Shown: positions 47,463 through 56,498, numbered from the stretch's first letter. The stretch is DNA of 58,955 bases from Nocardia cyriacigeorgica NBRC 100375 (GCF_000308555.1 NZ_BAFY01000201.1:1-58955); one strand, 5' to 3'. The notes: a model not told the origin generated them from the letters alone. Translations and numbers: made by a program.

Positions 47463-48647
47463 TCACACCGTTCCGTCGATGCGGGCGCCCACGTCGATGG
47501 TGCGCCCGGCCGGGTCGGCCAGTTCCTTGCGCACTACCTGCGCGACCTGCGCTATCACCTGTTTGCGGATGCCTGCCAGCACGGCGAGGGTGGCGGCCCG
47601 CAGGCCGACCGCGGAGAACTCGAGCCGGATGTCCTCGCGGTCCGGCGGCGCCACATCGATGACGATCAGCAGCGGATCGGCGGCCCGTGCGGTGAGCACC
47701 AGCGGGATGCGGACGTCGGCGCGGTAGTGGTTGGTCTTGAGGACGTCGACGGTGATGTCCAGCCAGACCGGCAACATCAGATCGAAGCCGACATCCGAGT
47801 GGCCGGGGTCGGGCCGTGGGCGTTCGGTGAGTTCGGGCAGCCGGACCGCCCCGCGCACCGTCACCGTCGCCGAGTCACGCGGGCCGGTGCGGAACGGGCC
47901 CACCTCGATCGCACGCCCGGCAAGGCCCTTGACCACCTCGAACACCCGGTCCCGGGTGACGATGAGCGGGAAGAACCGGTGACCGAATTCGTCGTAGCCG
48001 ATCCAGTCGAACTCGCTGTCGCCGCGATGCGGAGACGGGGTGCCCGCGACCATCGCCTCTACGTCGAAGATCCGTGAACGGCGCGCCTGCGGATCGGCGA
48101 GCATGGCGTTGACGCGCTGCGCGACCTCGCGCTGCACCACCCCGGCCACCGGATCCAGCAGCCATTCACCGGCGGTGTCCACGGCCTGCGCGCGCAGGAC
48201 GACGCTGACGTCGGCGGGTTTGATCGGCGGGATATCGATGACGATGAGCAGCGGTGCCGCGGTGCGCGCGTGCAGCGTCATATCGATGGCGACGACCGTC
48301 TCCAACCGCAATTTCTTGCCGCCGAGCAGTACTTTCACTGCCAGCGAGACCGGAACCCGCATCTCGAAGGTGACGTGCGGGCCGCTGCGTACCACCACCG
48401 GGCGGCCCACTTTCCCTTCGGCCACCAATCCGGCCAATCCCGCGGGCCCGATCGAGAAGGGACCGAACGTCATCCCCTTGCCCGCGATTCCGGCGACCGC
48501 CGCCTCGATCCGGTCGGTTGTCACCGCGTGGGTGACGAAACGTTCGCCGAACTCGGCGTATCCGATCCATCGCGGATCGTTGTGCGCTTGCTCCAACGGC
48601 TGCATCAGGCGTTCCGAGACTCTCACCTCCAACGGACTGTTCGACAC
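47463..48647 (-). CDS. Protein of two tandem homologous domains, function unknown
   Basis: This 394-residue protein is an internal duplication. Unit 1 (about 22-205) and unit 2 (about 217-394) both begin WIGYxEFGxRF, then have GPFxxGP, a beta-rich core, LLIVIDxxPP and a C-terminal helix ending LADPxxR...DV. There is no signal peptide or transmembrane helix. Long alternating beta strands with amphipathic helices recall lipid-binding folds, but this is only an impression. I do not recognise the family. The ATG is at 48647. Confidence 0.72.
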   Translation of the reverse strand: MSNSPLEVRVSERLMQPLEQAHNDPRWIGYAEFGERFVTHAVTTDRIEAAVAGIAGKGMTFGPFSIGPAGLAGLVAEGKVGRPVVVRSGPHVTFEMRVPVSLAVKVLLGGKKLRLETVVAIDMTLHARTAAPLLIVIDIPPIKPADVSVVLRAQAVDTAGEWLLDPVAGVVQREVAQRVNAMLADPQARRSRIFDVEAMVAGTPSPHRGDSEFDWIGYDEFGHRFFPLIVTRDRVFEVVKGLAGRAIEVGPFRTGPRDSATVTVRGAVRLPELTERPRPDPGHSDVGFDLMLPVWLDITVDVLKTNHYRADVRIPLVLTARAADPLLIVIDVAPPDREDIRLEFSAVGLRAATLAVLAGIRKQVIAQVAQVVRKELADPAGRTIDVGARIDGTV

Positions 48648-48713
48648 GGTACGCGATCCGGGTGTCGATCAGACGGTATGGCGGTGACGGCCATGTCATG
48701 TCATGAAAGAAGT

Positions 48714-48754
48714 GATCCCCGTCCTGCCGATGAGGGGACAGCAGGACAGGGATC
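48714..48754. terminator. Hairpin in the gap after the CHAP gene
   Basis: GATCCCCGTCCTGC (48714-48727) pairs with GCAGGACAGGGATC (48741-48754) with one mismatch and a 13-base loop. It is the second of two hairpins in the 212-base gap. Confidence 0.5.
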
Positions 48755-48808
48755 GGTGGTGGCGCTGCCGGGCGCCTCCGAGGTACATGCTAGGCGCCGA
48801 TACCCGGT

Positions 48809-48835
48809 CCGACGAGCCCTTTGTTCGCTCGTCGG
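48809..48835 (-). terminator. Terminator after the CHAP gene
   Basis: CCGACGAGC (48809-48817) pairs perfectly with GCTCGTCGG (48827-48835) around a nine-base loop, 25 bases past the stop of the minus-strand CHAP gene. Confidence 0.65.
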
Positions 48836-48859
48836 AACATTCACCGCGTCGGGTGCGGC

Positions 48860-49495
48860 TCAGATCCGGCCGAACCCGACAACGCCCGGCACCTCGGCGA
48901 GGGTGAACCGATGGATCCGCACGGTGCCGAATTCGTTGCCGCCGATCGTGGTGACGACACCGTTCTCGGCGCTGAGCACGATGTTGGTGTGCTGGGTGAA
49001 CGGACTGCTGTCGCTGTAGAGCAGCACATCCGCGGTGCGCGGCTGGTAGCCGGCGTCGACCGGTGTGAACCGGCCTGCGGATTCGTAGTACTCCTGCAGG
49101 GTGTACACGCCAGGGATCCGCCATGAGCCCGAGTTCGGATTCGACAGCGGCAGGCCCGCTTCGCGCATGACCCAGCTGACGAAGTCGGCGCACCACGGCT
49201 CGGTGACGCCCTCGGCGTATTTCGGCCCGTCACCGGGATCGGCGAATTCACGCTCGAGTACGGCCACGACCGCGGCCTGTTCGGAGCCCAGCGCAGCGGT
49301 ATCGATCGCGGGGAACTGCCGTAGCGATTCGCCCACCACCGCCGGGTACCCGTCGCGCTCCTGCCACCAGCGCACACCGAACACGCCTGCGACGACCACC
49401 GCGACGATCAGCACTCCGGCGATCAACCAGCCGCCGGGTCCCGCCCCGCGCCTGTCCGCTCGCATCGTCGTCGATGCGCCTCCCCGTTCCGACAT
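48860..49495 (-). CDS. Membrane-anchored CHAP-domain protein
   Basis: This 211-residue protein has one transmembrane helix (WLIAGVLIVAVVVAGVFGV, residues about 23-42) after a short basic tail, then an outer CHAP-like cysteine amidase/peptidase domain. The catalytic Cys is in EPWCADFVSWVMREAG and the His in FTQHTNIVLS; the late GGNEFG completes the pattern. CHAP enzymes cut peptidoglycan stem peptides, though some conserved forms have no proved target. ATG 49495 has GGAG five bases upstream. Confidence 0.8.
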   Translation of the reverse strand: MSERGGASTTMRADRRGAGPGGWLIAGVLIVAVVVAGVFGVRWWQERDGYPAVVGESLRQFPAIDTAALGSEQAAVVAVLEREFADPGDGPKYAEGVTEPWCADFVSWVMREAGLPLSNPNSGSWRIPGVYTLQEYYESAGRFTPVDAGYQPRTADVLLYSDSSPFTQHTNIVLSAENGVVTTIGGNEFGTVRIHRFTLAEVPGVVGFGRI

Positions 49496-49572
49496 TGCGG
49501 CTCCGTTCGTCCGTGGGCTACCCGCGTTGCCCTACTTCATTGGACGTTCGGCGCGGCCGAGCGGTTCCCGTC

Positions 49573-51018
49573 TCAGGCCGGTACGGCCGCGGCCGGCTCC
49601 TTCTTACCCATCGGAATCAGGCTGGTGAGCACGATCGCCACGACTGCCGCGGCCACCGAGATGAGGAACGCGGTGTGGAAGCCGTCGCGGGAGGGCAGCG
49701 CGTGCCCGGCCAGCGAGATGGTCATGTGCGCGAGCACCACGCTCATCACCGCCGCCGAGGTGGAGGTGCCGATGGAGCGCATCAGCGAGTTGAGGCCGTT
49801 GGCCGCCGCGGTTTCGCTCAGCGGCACCGCGCCCATGATCAGCGCGGGCATCGCGGCGTAGGCCAGGCCGACGCCGCCGGCCACGATGACGCCCGCCAGC
49901 GCGATCTGCCAGACGCTGTTCATCAGCACCAGCGCGCACAGGTAGCCGATGGCGATCACGCCGGAACCGATCGCGAGCGTGAACTTGGGGCCGCGCGCCG
50001 CCGACAACCGCGCCGATACCGGCGAGAGCAGCATCATCACCAGTCCGCCCGGCGCCATCACCAAACCGGCCTGCACCATCGACAATCCGAAGCCGTAGCC
50101 CGTCGCCTCGGGGGCCATGAGCAGCTGCGGGAAGGTCAGCGACATGCCGTAGAGCGCGAATCCGACAGCCACCGAAGCGATGTTGGTGAACAGCACCCGC
50201 GGCCGCGCCGACACGCGAAGATCCACCAGCGGCGAACGCTGCCGCAGTTCGAAGTAGCCCCAGCCGAGGAAGGTCAGCACCGAGACCGCGAACAGGGTCA
50301 GGATCGACGCGCTCCCCCATCCCCAGTCCGCACCCTTGCTGATCGCGATCAGCAGCGCGAGCAGCGCGATCGACAGTCCGACCGCACCACCGAAGTCGAA
50401 GCGGCCGGGGGTGCGCACCGGCGATTCCGGTACGAACGTGACCACGGCCAGCAGGCAGAGCAGGCCGAGACCACCCGAGATCCAGAACAGCATGTGCCAG
50501 TCGGCGTTCTGCGCGATGAAGGCCGCGAACGGCATGCCGATCGCACCGCCGACGCCGAGGGTCGCGCTGATCGTCGCCATCGCCGCACCCACCCGCTCGG
50601 GCGGCAGCTCATCGCGAATGATGCTGATACCCAGCGGAATCGCGCCGACGGCCATACCCTGCAGTGAGCGGCCGATGATCGCGGGCAGCAGCGCCGTGGA
50701 CAGCGCGCAGATGACCGAACCCACGATCATCGCGCCCAGGTTCACCAGCAACACCCGCCGCTTGCCGAACATATCGCCGAGCCGACCGCTGATCGGGGTG
50801 GATACCGCCCCGGCGAGCAGTGTCGCGGTCACCACCCAGGCCGCGTTGGAGGCGGAGGTGTTCAGGTAGCCGGGCAGCGACGGAATGATCGGGATGACCA
50901 GCGTCTGCATCAGCGAGACGACGACACCCACCGTCGAGAGCGTCGCGATGAGGACAGCAGGCGCGGGGGTGCGCCGGTTGTCGGTCGTGTTCGAGGACAC
51001 GTCGGCTACAGCGGTCAT
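49573..51018 (-). CDS. MFS drug/proton antiporter (DHA2, 14-helix type)
   Basis: This 481-residue exporter has about 14 hydrophobic helices. The loop 2-3 motif is GRLGDMFGKRRVLL, and the antiporter motif C region follows (LGVGGAIGMPFAAF). It belongs to the EmrB/QacA subfamily of proton-driven drug exporters; the substrate is unknown. The start ATG 51018 (MTAVADVSSNTTD) is preferred over a much longer frame that reads through the promoter. A MarR gene is divergent across a 75-base gap with palindromes, so drug-induced control is likely. Confidence 0.9.
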   Translation of the reverse strand: MTAVADVSSNTTDNRRTPAPAVLIATLSTVGVVVSLMQTLVIPIIPSLPGYLNTSASNAAWVVTATLLAGAVSTPISGRLGDMFGKRRVLLVNLGAMIVGSVICALSTALLPAIIGRSLQGMAVGAIPLGISIIRDELPPERVGAAMATISATLGVGGAIGMPFAAFIAQNADWHMLFWISGGLGLLCLLAVVTFVPESPVRTPGRFDFGGAVGLSIALLALLIAISKGADWGWGSASILTLFAVSVLTFLGWGYFELRQRSPLVDLRVSARPRVLFTNIASVAVGFALYGMSLTFPQLLMAPEATGYGFGLSMVQAGLVMAPGGLVMMLLSPVSARLSAARGPKFTLAIGSGVIAIGYLCALVLMNSVWQIALAGVIVAGGVGLAYAAMPALIMGAVPLSETAAANGLNSLMRSIGTSTSAAVMSVVLAHMTISLAGHALPSRDGFHTAFLISVAAAVVAIVLTSLIPMGKKEPAAAVPA

Positions 51019-51023
51019 GAATG

Positions 51024-51047
51024 TGTACGATACATACCATGTGTATG
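51024..51047. promoter_or_regulatory. Palindromes in the MFS/MarR divergent promoter
   Basis: TGTACGATACA (51024-51034, TGTA-N3-TACA) overlaps CATACCATGTGTATG (51033-51047, CATAC-N5-GTATG). They fill most of the 75-base gap between an exporter and a divergent MarR gene, the normal place for a MarR operator. Confidence 0.5.
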
Positions 51048-51093
51048 GTGCACAATTTGGATTTCGAGTGACACGCGCGACATAGTGATGGCC

Positions 51094-51576
51094 ATGTCCG
51101 ATTCGGGTGATTTCGGTTCGGCGGCCGAGAAGCCGCTGTCGCGGCTGTCGTTTGAGCTGACATTGCTGTCCCGCCATACCCCCGCGGCCAGCCGGCATCC
51201 CCGATTCCAGCTGGACCGTTCGGCGTTCCTGATCCTCACCCGGCTCGACGTCGGCTCGCCGTTGAGCCTGCGGGAACTGGCCGAAGCGCTGCGGCTCGAC
51301 ATCTCGACGGTCAACCGTCAGGTCGGGGCCATGCTCGATCAGGGATTGGTGGAGCGGGTCCCCGATCCGGAGGGCGGGCTGGCCCGCAAGGTGCGGCCCA
51401 GCGACAAAGGCATGGAGCTGCTCGACGCCGACCGCACCGTCGGCCGCGACGGCATCGGCCGGGTGGTCGCCGATTGGCCTGCCGAGGACGTCGACCAGCT
51501 GCATCGGCTCATCACGAAGTTCAACCAGTCGGTCGAACAGCTCGAAGGCAACCCCTGGCCCCGGCCGGGTGACTGA
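51094..51576 (+). CDS. MarR-family regulator next to the MFS exporter
   Basis: This 160-residue winged-helix protein has the MarR core SAFLILTRLDVGSPLSLRELAEALRLDISTVNRQVGAMLDQGLVERVPDPEGG, with the wing at DPEGGLARKV. It probably represses the divergent exporter. ATG 51094 is my choice; GTG 51085 and ATG 51088 lie close by and none has a clear ribosome site. Confidence 0.88.
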   Translation: MSDSGDFGSAAEKPLSRLSFELTLLSRHTPAASRHPRFQLDRSAFLILTRLDVGSPLSLRELAEALRLDISTVNRQVGAMLDQGLVERVPDPEGGLARKVRPSDKGMELLDADRTVGRDGIGRVVADWPAEDVDQLHRLITKFNQSVEQLEGNPWPRPGD

Positions 51577-51675
51577 GCACCCGAATCACCCACCCAGACC
51601 GCCGAATACCGCCCGCAACCCCGTCCGCTCGATACACTGACCCGCGACGCCGAGGGAAGCGGGGAGGCGGAAACT

Positions 51676-52326
51676 CTGGAAACGCTGTGGACTTTCGTCG
51701 TGAACCGGCGCCACCAACTGCTCACCGACTCCTATCTGCATGTGTCGGCGGTGGTCCAATCGGTGGTACTCGGCGCGCTGGTCGCCGTGGCCATCGGCGT
51801 GCTGGTCTACCGCAGTCCACTCGGCTCCTCGGTGGCCACCGCCGCGGCGAGCACCATCCTCACCATTCCGTCATTCGCCCTGCTCGGCTTGCTGATTCCG
51901 CTGCTCGGGCTCGGTGTCGCGCCGACCATCACCGCGATGGTGCTGTACGCGTTGCTGCCGATCCTGCGCAATACCATCGTCGGGCTCGCGGCGGTCGACC
52001 CCGCGATCACCGACGCGGCCCGCGGAGTCGGCATGAACCGCCTACGGGTGCTGGCACGTATCGAACTCCCGCTGGCCTGGCCCGCGATCCTGACCGGTAT
52101 CCGGATCAGCACCCAGATGCTGATGGGCATCCTCGCCATCGCCGCCTATGCGAAGGGGCCGGGCCTCGGCAATCTGATCCTCACCGGCCTGACCAGGCTC
52201 GGCACCCCGAATGCCGTGCCGCAGGCCCTGACCGGCACCGTGCTCATCGTCGCCCTCGCGCTCACGCTGGACGGGCTACTGCTGCTCCTGGGCCGAATCA
52301 CCACGTCGAAAGGGATCCGTGACTGA
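51676..52326 (+). CDS. OpuC-type osmolyte ABC importer, permease 1
   Basis: This 216-residue inner-membrane permease of the glycine betaine/carnitine/choline (OpuCB) family has about five helices and the EAA loop region DAARGVGMNRLRVLARIELPLAWPAIL. The first GTG in frame is 51700, but family members begin about eight residues earlier (ETLWTFVVNRR is in frame from 51679). GGAGG at 51663-51667 lies eight bases before an in-frame CTG at 51676, so I propose a CTG start; the conservative start is 51700. TACACT at 51633-51638 may be a -10 box. It is the first gene of a four-gene operon. Confidence 0.85.
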   Translation: METLWTFVVNRRHQLLTDSYLHVSAVVQSVVLGALVAVAIGVLVYRSPLGSSVATAAASTILTIPSFALLGLLIPLLGLGVAPTITAMVLYALLPILRNTIVGLAAVDPAITDAARGVGMNRLRVLARIELPLAWPAILTGIRISTQMLMGILAIAAYAKGPGLGNLILTGLTRLGTPNAVPQALTGTVLIVALALTLDGLLLLLGRITTSKGIRD

Positions 52327-53476
52327 CTCCGAACCCGTGTCCGGCGTCGAGATCGTCCTCGACTCGGTCACCAAGCACTATGGCGGCCAGCAGCAACCGG
52401 CGGTCGACAACGTCAGCCTGACGATTCCGGCCGGCGAGATCGTGGTGCTGGTCGGGCCGTCGGGCTGCGGCAAGACCACCACGATGCGGATGATCAACCG
52501 GTTGATCGAGCCGACCTCGGGCACCATCACGATCGGCGGCAAGGACGCGCTGTCGATCGACCCCGACGAGTTGCGCCGCGGCATCGGCTATTCCATCCAG
52601 CAGGCCGGGCTCTTCCCGCACATGACCGTCGCCAAAAACGTCGCGACGGTGCCGGGGCTGATCGGCTGGGACCGCAAGCGCATCGCGGCGCGCACCGACG
52701 AGATGCTCGAGCTGGTCGGCCTCGATCCCGACATCTATCGGCACCGGTATCCGCGCCAGCTCTCCGGCGGTCAGCAGCAGCGCGTCGGGGTGGCGCGGGC
52801 GCTGGCGGCGGACCCGCCGGTGCTGCTGATGGACGAGCCGTTCGGCGCCGTCGACCCGATCACCCGCGGGCTGCTCCAGGACGAACTGATGCGGTTGCAG
52901 GCGGAGCTGCGCAAGACCATCGTGTTCGTCACCCACGATTTCAACGAGGCCGTCAAGCTCGGCGACCGAATCGCGGTGCTGGGCAATCACTCCCGCGTCC
53001 TCCAGTACGACACTCCCGCCGCGATCCTGGCCGATCCGGCCGATGAGACCGTAGCCGGGTTCGTCGGCGCGGACGCCTCGCTCAAGCAGCTCACCCTCAC
53101 CCGGGTGCGCGATGTGGAGCTGGGGTCCTGCCCAACCGCCCGGGAGGACGAACCGGTCGATCGACTGCGGCAGCAGCTGGACGGCCTCGACTGGCCGTGG
53201 GCCCTGATCCTCGACGACAGGCAGCGTCCACTGCGCTGGGTCTCGGCAGCTCATCTCGCACACGCCGATTCGCTGACCGAGGCGGGAAAGCCGGTGGGCG
53301 AACTGGTTTCGCTGCAATCGACGTTGCAGGACGCGTTGGAGGCGCTGCTGGCCGAGAGCACCGCGACCGCGGTGGTCACCGGGCAGAAAGGTGAGTACGC
53401 GGGCCTGATCACCATCGACACACTGGTCGGGCACCTGTCGGCCCTGCGAGCCGAACATGCGGGCAGTCGGCCATGA
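52319..53476 (+). CDS. OpuC-type osmolyte ABC importer, ATPase
   Basis: This 385-residue ATPase has Walker A GPSGCGKTTT, signature LSGGQQQRVGVA, Walker B LLMDEPFGAVDP and the switch VTHDFNEA. The C-terminal 110 residues resemble a degraded CBS-type regulatory module, which in OpuA/OpuC ATPases senses ionic strength or nucleotide. GTG 52319 overlaps the end of permease 1 by eight bases and its stop overlaps permease 2 by four. Confidence 0.92.
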   Translation: MTDSEPVSGVEIVLDSVTKHYGGQQQPAVDNVSLTIPAGEIVVLVGPSGCGKTTTMRMINRLIEPTSGTITIGGKDALSIDPDELRRGIGYSIQQAGLFPHMTVAKNVATVPGLIGWDRKRIAARTDEMLELVGLDPDIYRHRYPRQLSGGQQQRVGVARALAADPPVLLMDEPFGAVDPITRGLLQDELMRLQAELRKTIVFVTHDFNEAVKLGDRIAVLGNHSRVLQYDTPAAILADPADETVAGFVGADASLKQLTLTRVRDVELGSCPTAREDEPVDRLRQQLDGLDWPWALILDDRQRPLRWVSAAHLAHADSLTEAGKPVGELVSLQSTLQDALEALLAESTATAVVTGQKGEYAGLITIDTLVGHLSALRAEHAGSRP

Positions 53477-54255
53477 CGGCAACGACAGCGCCGGCCGTCC
53501 GCACCGCAGGCCCCGCCGCCGAACGCCGCGCCGAACGGCTGCGACTGCTGGTCCAGCCCGCGCTGGTGCTGATCCTGGCAGCAGGCGTGCTGATCTGGGC
53601 GTTCAATCGGGATCTGACGGTGACGCAGCAGGCCAGCCTCAATGCGTCGAATATCGCGAAGGTCACCTGGCAGCATGTGCTGATCACCGTGACCGTGGTG
53701 CTGATCGTGGTCGCGCTGGCGGTGCCGCTCGGGACGCTGCTGTCGCGGCCGCGGTATCGCAGGCTCGCGCCGCTGTTCGTCGGCATCGCCAATATCGGCG
53801 CCGCCGCGCCCGCCATCGGCCTGATCGTGCTGTTCTATCTGGTCACCGAGACCACCGGCTTCTGGATCGGGGTCGCACCGATCGCCTTCTATTCGTTGCT
53901 TCCGGTGCTGCGCAATACGATTCTCGGCTACCAGCAAGTGGACCGGACGCTCATCGACGCCGGTCGCGGACAGGGCATGTCGACGTCGACGGTATTGCGG
54001 CGCATCGAGTTTCCGCTGGCCGTGCCCTATATTCTGGCCGGTCTGCGCACCTCGCTGGTGCTCGCCGTCGGTACCGCCACACTGTCGTTCCTGGTGAGCG
54101 CGGGCGGGCTGGGCATCCTCATCGACACCGGGTACAAGTTGCGCGACAACGTGACTCTCGTCGTGGGCGCGGTGCTCGCGGTCGCCCTGGCGCTGCTGGT
54201 CGACTGGCTGGGCGCCTTGGCCGAAGAGTTCTTGGGGCCGAGGGGGTTGACATGA
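53473..54255 (+). CDS. OpuC-type osmolyte ABC importer, permease 2
   Basis: This 260-residue permease is the partner of the first. A basic N-terminus and a lone helix (LVQPALVLILAAGVLIWAF) precede the five-helix core with the EAA loop DAGRGQGMSTSTVLRRIEFPLAVPYIL. It pairs with permease 1 to form the channel. ATG 53473 overlaps the ATPase stop and its own stop overlaps the binding protein start (ATGA), so all four subunits are coupled. Confidence 0.9.
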   Translation: MTATTAPAVRTAGPAAERRAERLRLLVQPALVLILAAGVLIWAFNRDLTVTQQASLNASNIAKVTWQHVLITVTVVLIVVALAVPLGTLLSRPRYRRLAPLFVGIANIGAAAPAIGLIVLFYLVTETTGFWIGVAPIAFYSLLPVLRNTILGYQQVDRTLIDAGRGQGMSTSTVLRRIEFPLAVPYILAGLRTSLVLAVGTATLSFLVSAGGLGILIDTGYKLRDNVTLVVGAVLAVALALLVDWLGALAEEFLGPRGLT

Positions 54256-55337
54256 ACTCCGCGTGCACGGCCAACGAACGGGCGGATCGCCGACGGCCGA
54301 GGGAGGCTGCGCTGATCCGCAGCTCACAAAGTCGCGAGCCGCGCTCCCGGTCCCGTTCCCGCCGGGCACCGGGCAAGCTGATCCTGCTGGTTCTCGCAGG
54401 TCTGCTGCTGTTCACCGGGTGCGGCCTGGAAGCGGGCAGCGCCGTCCCGCTGCGGGTGGGGCCCGGCAGTATCCAACCGGTCCCGGAACTGGCGGGCGTG
54501 CCGATCACGGTGGGCTCCAAGGATTTCACCGAGCAGAACATCCTCGGCTACATCATCGAGTTCGCCATGGTGGCGGCCGGCGCCGAGGTGCGCGATCTGA
54601 CCAATATCCAGGGCTCCAACAGTTTGCGCGACGCCCAGCTGCACGGCCAGATCGATATCGCCTACGACTACACCGGCACCGGCTGGATGAACTACCTCGG
54701 CAACGAGGCCCCGATTCCGGACGAACGCGGCCAGTTCGAGGCCGTCCGCGACGCCGACCTGGCCGCCCACGACATGGTCTGGGCCGCCGTCGCACCGATG
54801 AACAACACCTACGCCCTGGTCACCAATGCCGCCACCGCGGCCGAAACGGGCGTGCGCACCCTGTCCGACTACGCCCGCCTGATCGCCACCGATCCGGCCC
54901 GGGCCGCCACCTGCGTCGGCACCGAATTCAATGTCCGCCGCGACGGATTCCCGGGCATGGCACGTAAATACGGTATCGACGAGGGTGCGGTGCAGAAACG
55001 CCTCGTGCAGGACGCCCTGGTCTACACCTCGGTCGCCGACGGTCGCCAATGCAGCTTCGGCTCCGTCGCCGCCACCGACGGCCGCATCCCCTCCCTCGGC
55101 CTCATCCTGCTCGACGACGACCAGCGCTTCTTCCCGAAATACAACGCCGCCCTGGTCATGCGCCGCGATTTCGCCGAAGCCCACCCCCAGGTCATCACCG
55201 TCATGGAACCCATATCGGCGCTGCTCACCAACGAAACCATCACCGAACTCAACCGTCAGGTGGATGTGGACGGACGCGAGCCGTCCGAAGTCGCGCGCGA
55301 CTGGCTGGTGGCCGAAGGATTCGTGACCGAGGGGTGA
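54252..55337 (+). CDS. OpuC-type osmolyte-binding lipoprotein
   Basis: This 361-residue substrate-binding protein has an unusually long basic N-terminal region (about 42 residues, many Arg and Ser), then LILLVLAGLLLFTGC with an FTGC lipobox. The mature domain has ITVGSKDFTEQNILGYI and IDIAYDYTGTGWMNYLG, hallmarks of the OpuAC/OsmX/ProX betaine and choline binders. It would deliver compatible solutes to the two permeases. ATG 54252 lies in the stop of permease 2; a start nearer the signal helix is possible. Confidence 0.9.
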   Translation: MNSACTANERADRRRPREAALIRSSQSREPRSRSRSRRAPGKLILLVLAGLLLFTGCGLEAGSAVPLRVGPGSIQPVPELAGVPITVGSKDFTEQNILGYIIEFAMVAAGAEVRDLTNIQGSNSLRDAQLHGQIDIAYDYTGTGWMNYLGNEAPIPDERGQFEAVRDADLAAHDMVWAAVAPMNNTYALVTNAATAAETGVRTLSDYARLIATDPARAATCVGTEFNVRRDGFPGMARKYGIDEGAVQKRLVQDALVYTSVADGRQCSFGSVAATDGRIPSLGLILLDDDQRFFPKYNAALVMRRDFAEAHPQVITVMEPISALLTNETITELNRQVDVDGREPSEVARDWLVAEGFVTEG

Positions 55338-55341
55338 GGGT

Positions 55342-55785
55342 TCATTCCGGTTGAGCGCCGGTGGGGCCGCGGTGCGGCATCCCCGCGACGAAACGGGTGA
55401 GTAGGTCGGCGAATCGGGCTCGGTCGGCGTCGGTCCAGTTGTGCATCGCGGAGTCGAAGGCGTCGATGCGGCGCTGGTGGGCAGACCGGAGGACGGCCCG
55501 GCCCGCGGGGGTTACCGCCAACAGGGAACGGCGCCCGTCGGATTGGTCGGCGATGCGCTCGATGTAGCCGGCGTCGACGGCGGCGGCCACGAGCCTGCTC
55601 GCCCGAGGGCGGTCCACGGCGAGGGCTTCGGCGACGGTCGAGACCGTGGGATCTGTCGCGGCGCCGACCACGTCGAGGACATCGAAGGCCTGACCGGCGG
55701 GTTCGCCCCCGGGCGCAAGGGTGCGACGGGTCTGGCGGCGACGGATCTCCACCATGGCCCGTTCGACTCGCTCGACGTCGTTCAT
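55342..55785 (-). CDS. MarR-family regulator divergent from the MarR chimera/FUSC genes
   Basis: This 147-residue regulator has the MarR winged helix: FDVLDVVGAATDPTVSTVAEALAVDRPRASRLVAAAVDAGYIERIADQSDGRRSLLAVTP. The wing contains DQSDGRRS. Its stop is five bases from the end of the convergent osmolyte-binding gene. Its start faces a perfect palindrome at 55810-55829, a likely operator, so it is probably autoregulated and may control the FUSC transporter gene. Confidence 0.88.
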   Translation of the reverse strand: MNDVERVERAMVEIRRRQTRRTLAPGGEPAGQAFDVLDVVGAATDPTVSTVAEALAVDRPRASRLVAAAVDAGYIERIADQSDGRRSLLAVTPAGRAVLRSAHQRRIDAFDSAMHNWTDADRARFADLLTRFVAGMPHRGPTGAQPE

Positions 55786-55809
55786 ACGGAAAGGGTAGCG
55801 CTGGACATC

Positions 55810-55829
55810 TAGTTGTAGTATTACAACTA
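55810..55829. promoter_or_regulatory. Perfect MarR-type palindromic operator
   Basis: TAGTTGTA (55810-55817) and TACAACTA (55822-55829) form a perfect 8-bp inverted repeat around GTAT. It is centred in the 75-base gap between a MarR gene and the chimera gene. TTGTA/TACAA arms are typical of MarR-family sites. Confidence 0.78.
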
Positions 55830-55860
55830 CTATTCCATTCGCTGAAAGGGAGCCCTCCGA

Positions 55861-56498
55861 ATGCGCTACGTGCTCTGCGCACTTGCGGTACTCGCAGTCA
55901 CGGCCTGCTCATCGCCGTCACCGGAAACCGGCTCGGCCGGCACCCACGCGCCCGCCTCCGGCCCGGGTACCACCTCGGGGTCAGATCCGGATCCGGATGC
56001 CGGCTCAGGCACGGATTCCGGCTCGACCGCCGGTTCCGGACCGAGTTCGGCCTCCGGCCCGGCCCCTGGCGCCACCTCTGGCTCCGGACCGGACCGCATG
56101 ATCGGATACCGACTCAAGCGGCTGGATCAGCTGATCGAGATCACCTTCGACCGGCTGCTGGGCAATGCCGGAGTGAACCGCCGGGAATGGCAGACGCTCA
56201 ACACGATCAGCCGTGGACCGGCCGATGAGGTCCACCTCACCGACGCTCTGCGCCCGTTTTGGGAAGGCAACGGCGAGAGCGTCTCCGACGTGATCGCCGG
56301 CTGGCCGCGCGCGGCTGGACCCACCGCGACGCCGACGGCCGGTACGCACTGACTCCGGCCGGCCGGTCGGCGCACACGGCCGCCATGGTCGAGGTCTCCG
56401 GCCTGCGCGAGCGGATGACCGCCGGCATCAGCGCGGAGGAGTTCTCCCGGATGATGGACGTCCTGCAGCGCATGACGGTCAACCTGGAGGCGCCGTGA
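55861..56498 (+). pseudogene. Lipoprotein leader fused to a frameshifted MarR domain
   Basis: From ATG 55861 (AGGGAG eight bases upstream) the frame encodes a lipoprotein signal (CALAVLAVTAC lipobox) and a Ser/Gly/Pro-rich linker to residue 79. It then runs with no stop into a MarR domain from ATG 56098 (MIGYRLKRLDQLIEITFDRLL). At about 56300 the frame breaks inside the helix-turn-helix: DVIAG continues as LAARGWTHRDADGRYALTPAG only in the +1 frame, which runs to TGA at 56496-56498. One missing C explains it. A DNA-binding domain behind a lipoprotein signal makes no topological sense, so the real regulator may start at 56098. The break could be a mutation, an assembly error or programmed. Confidence 0.72.
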
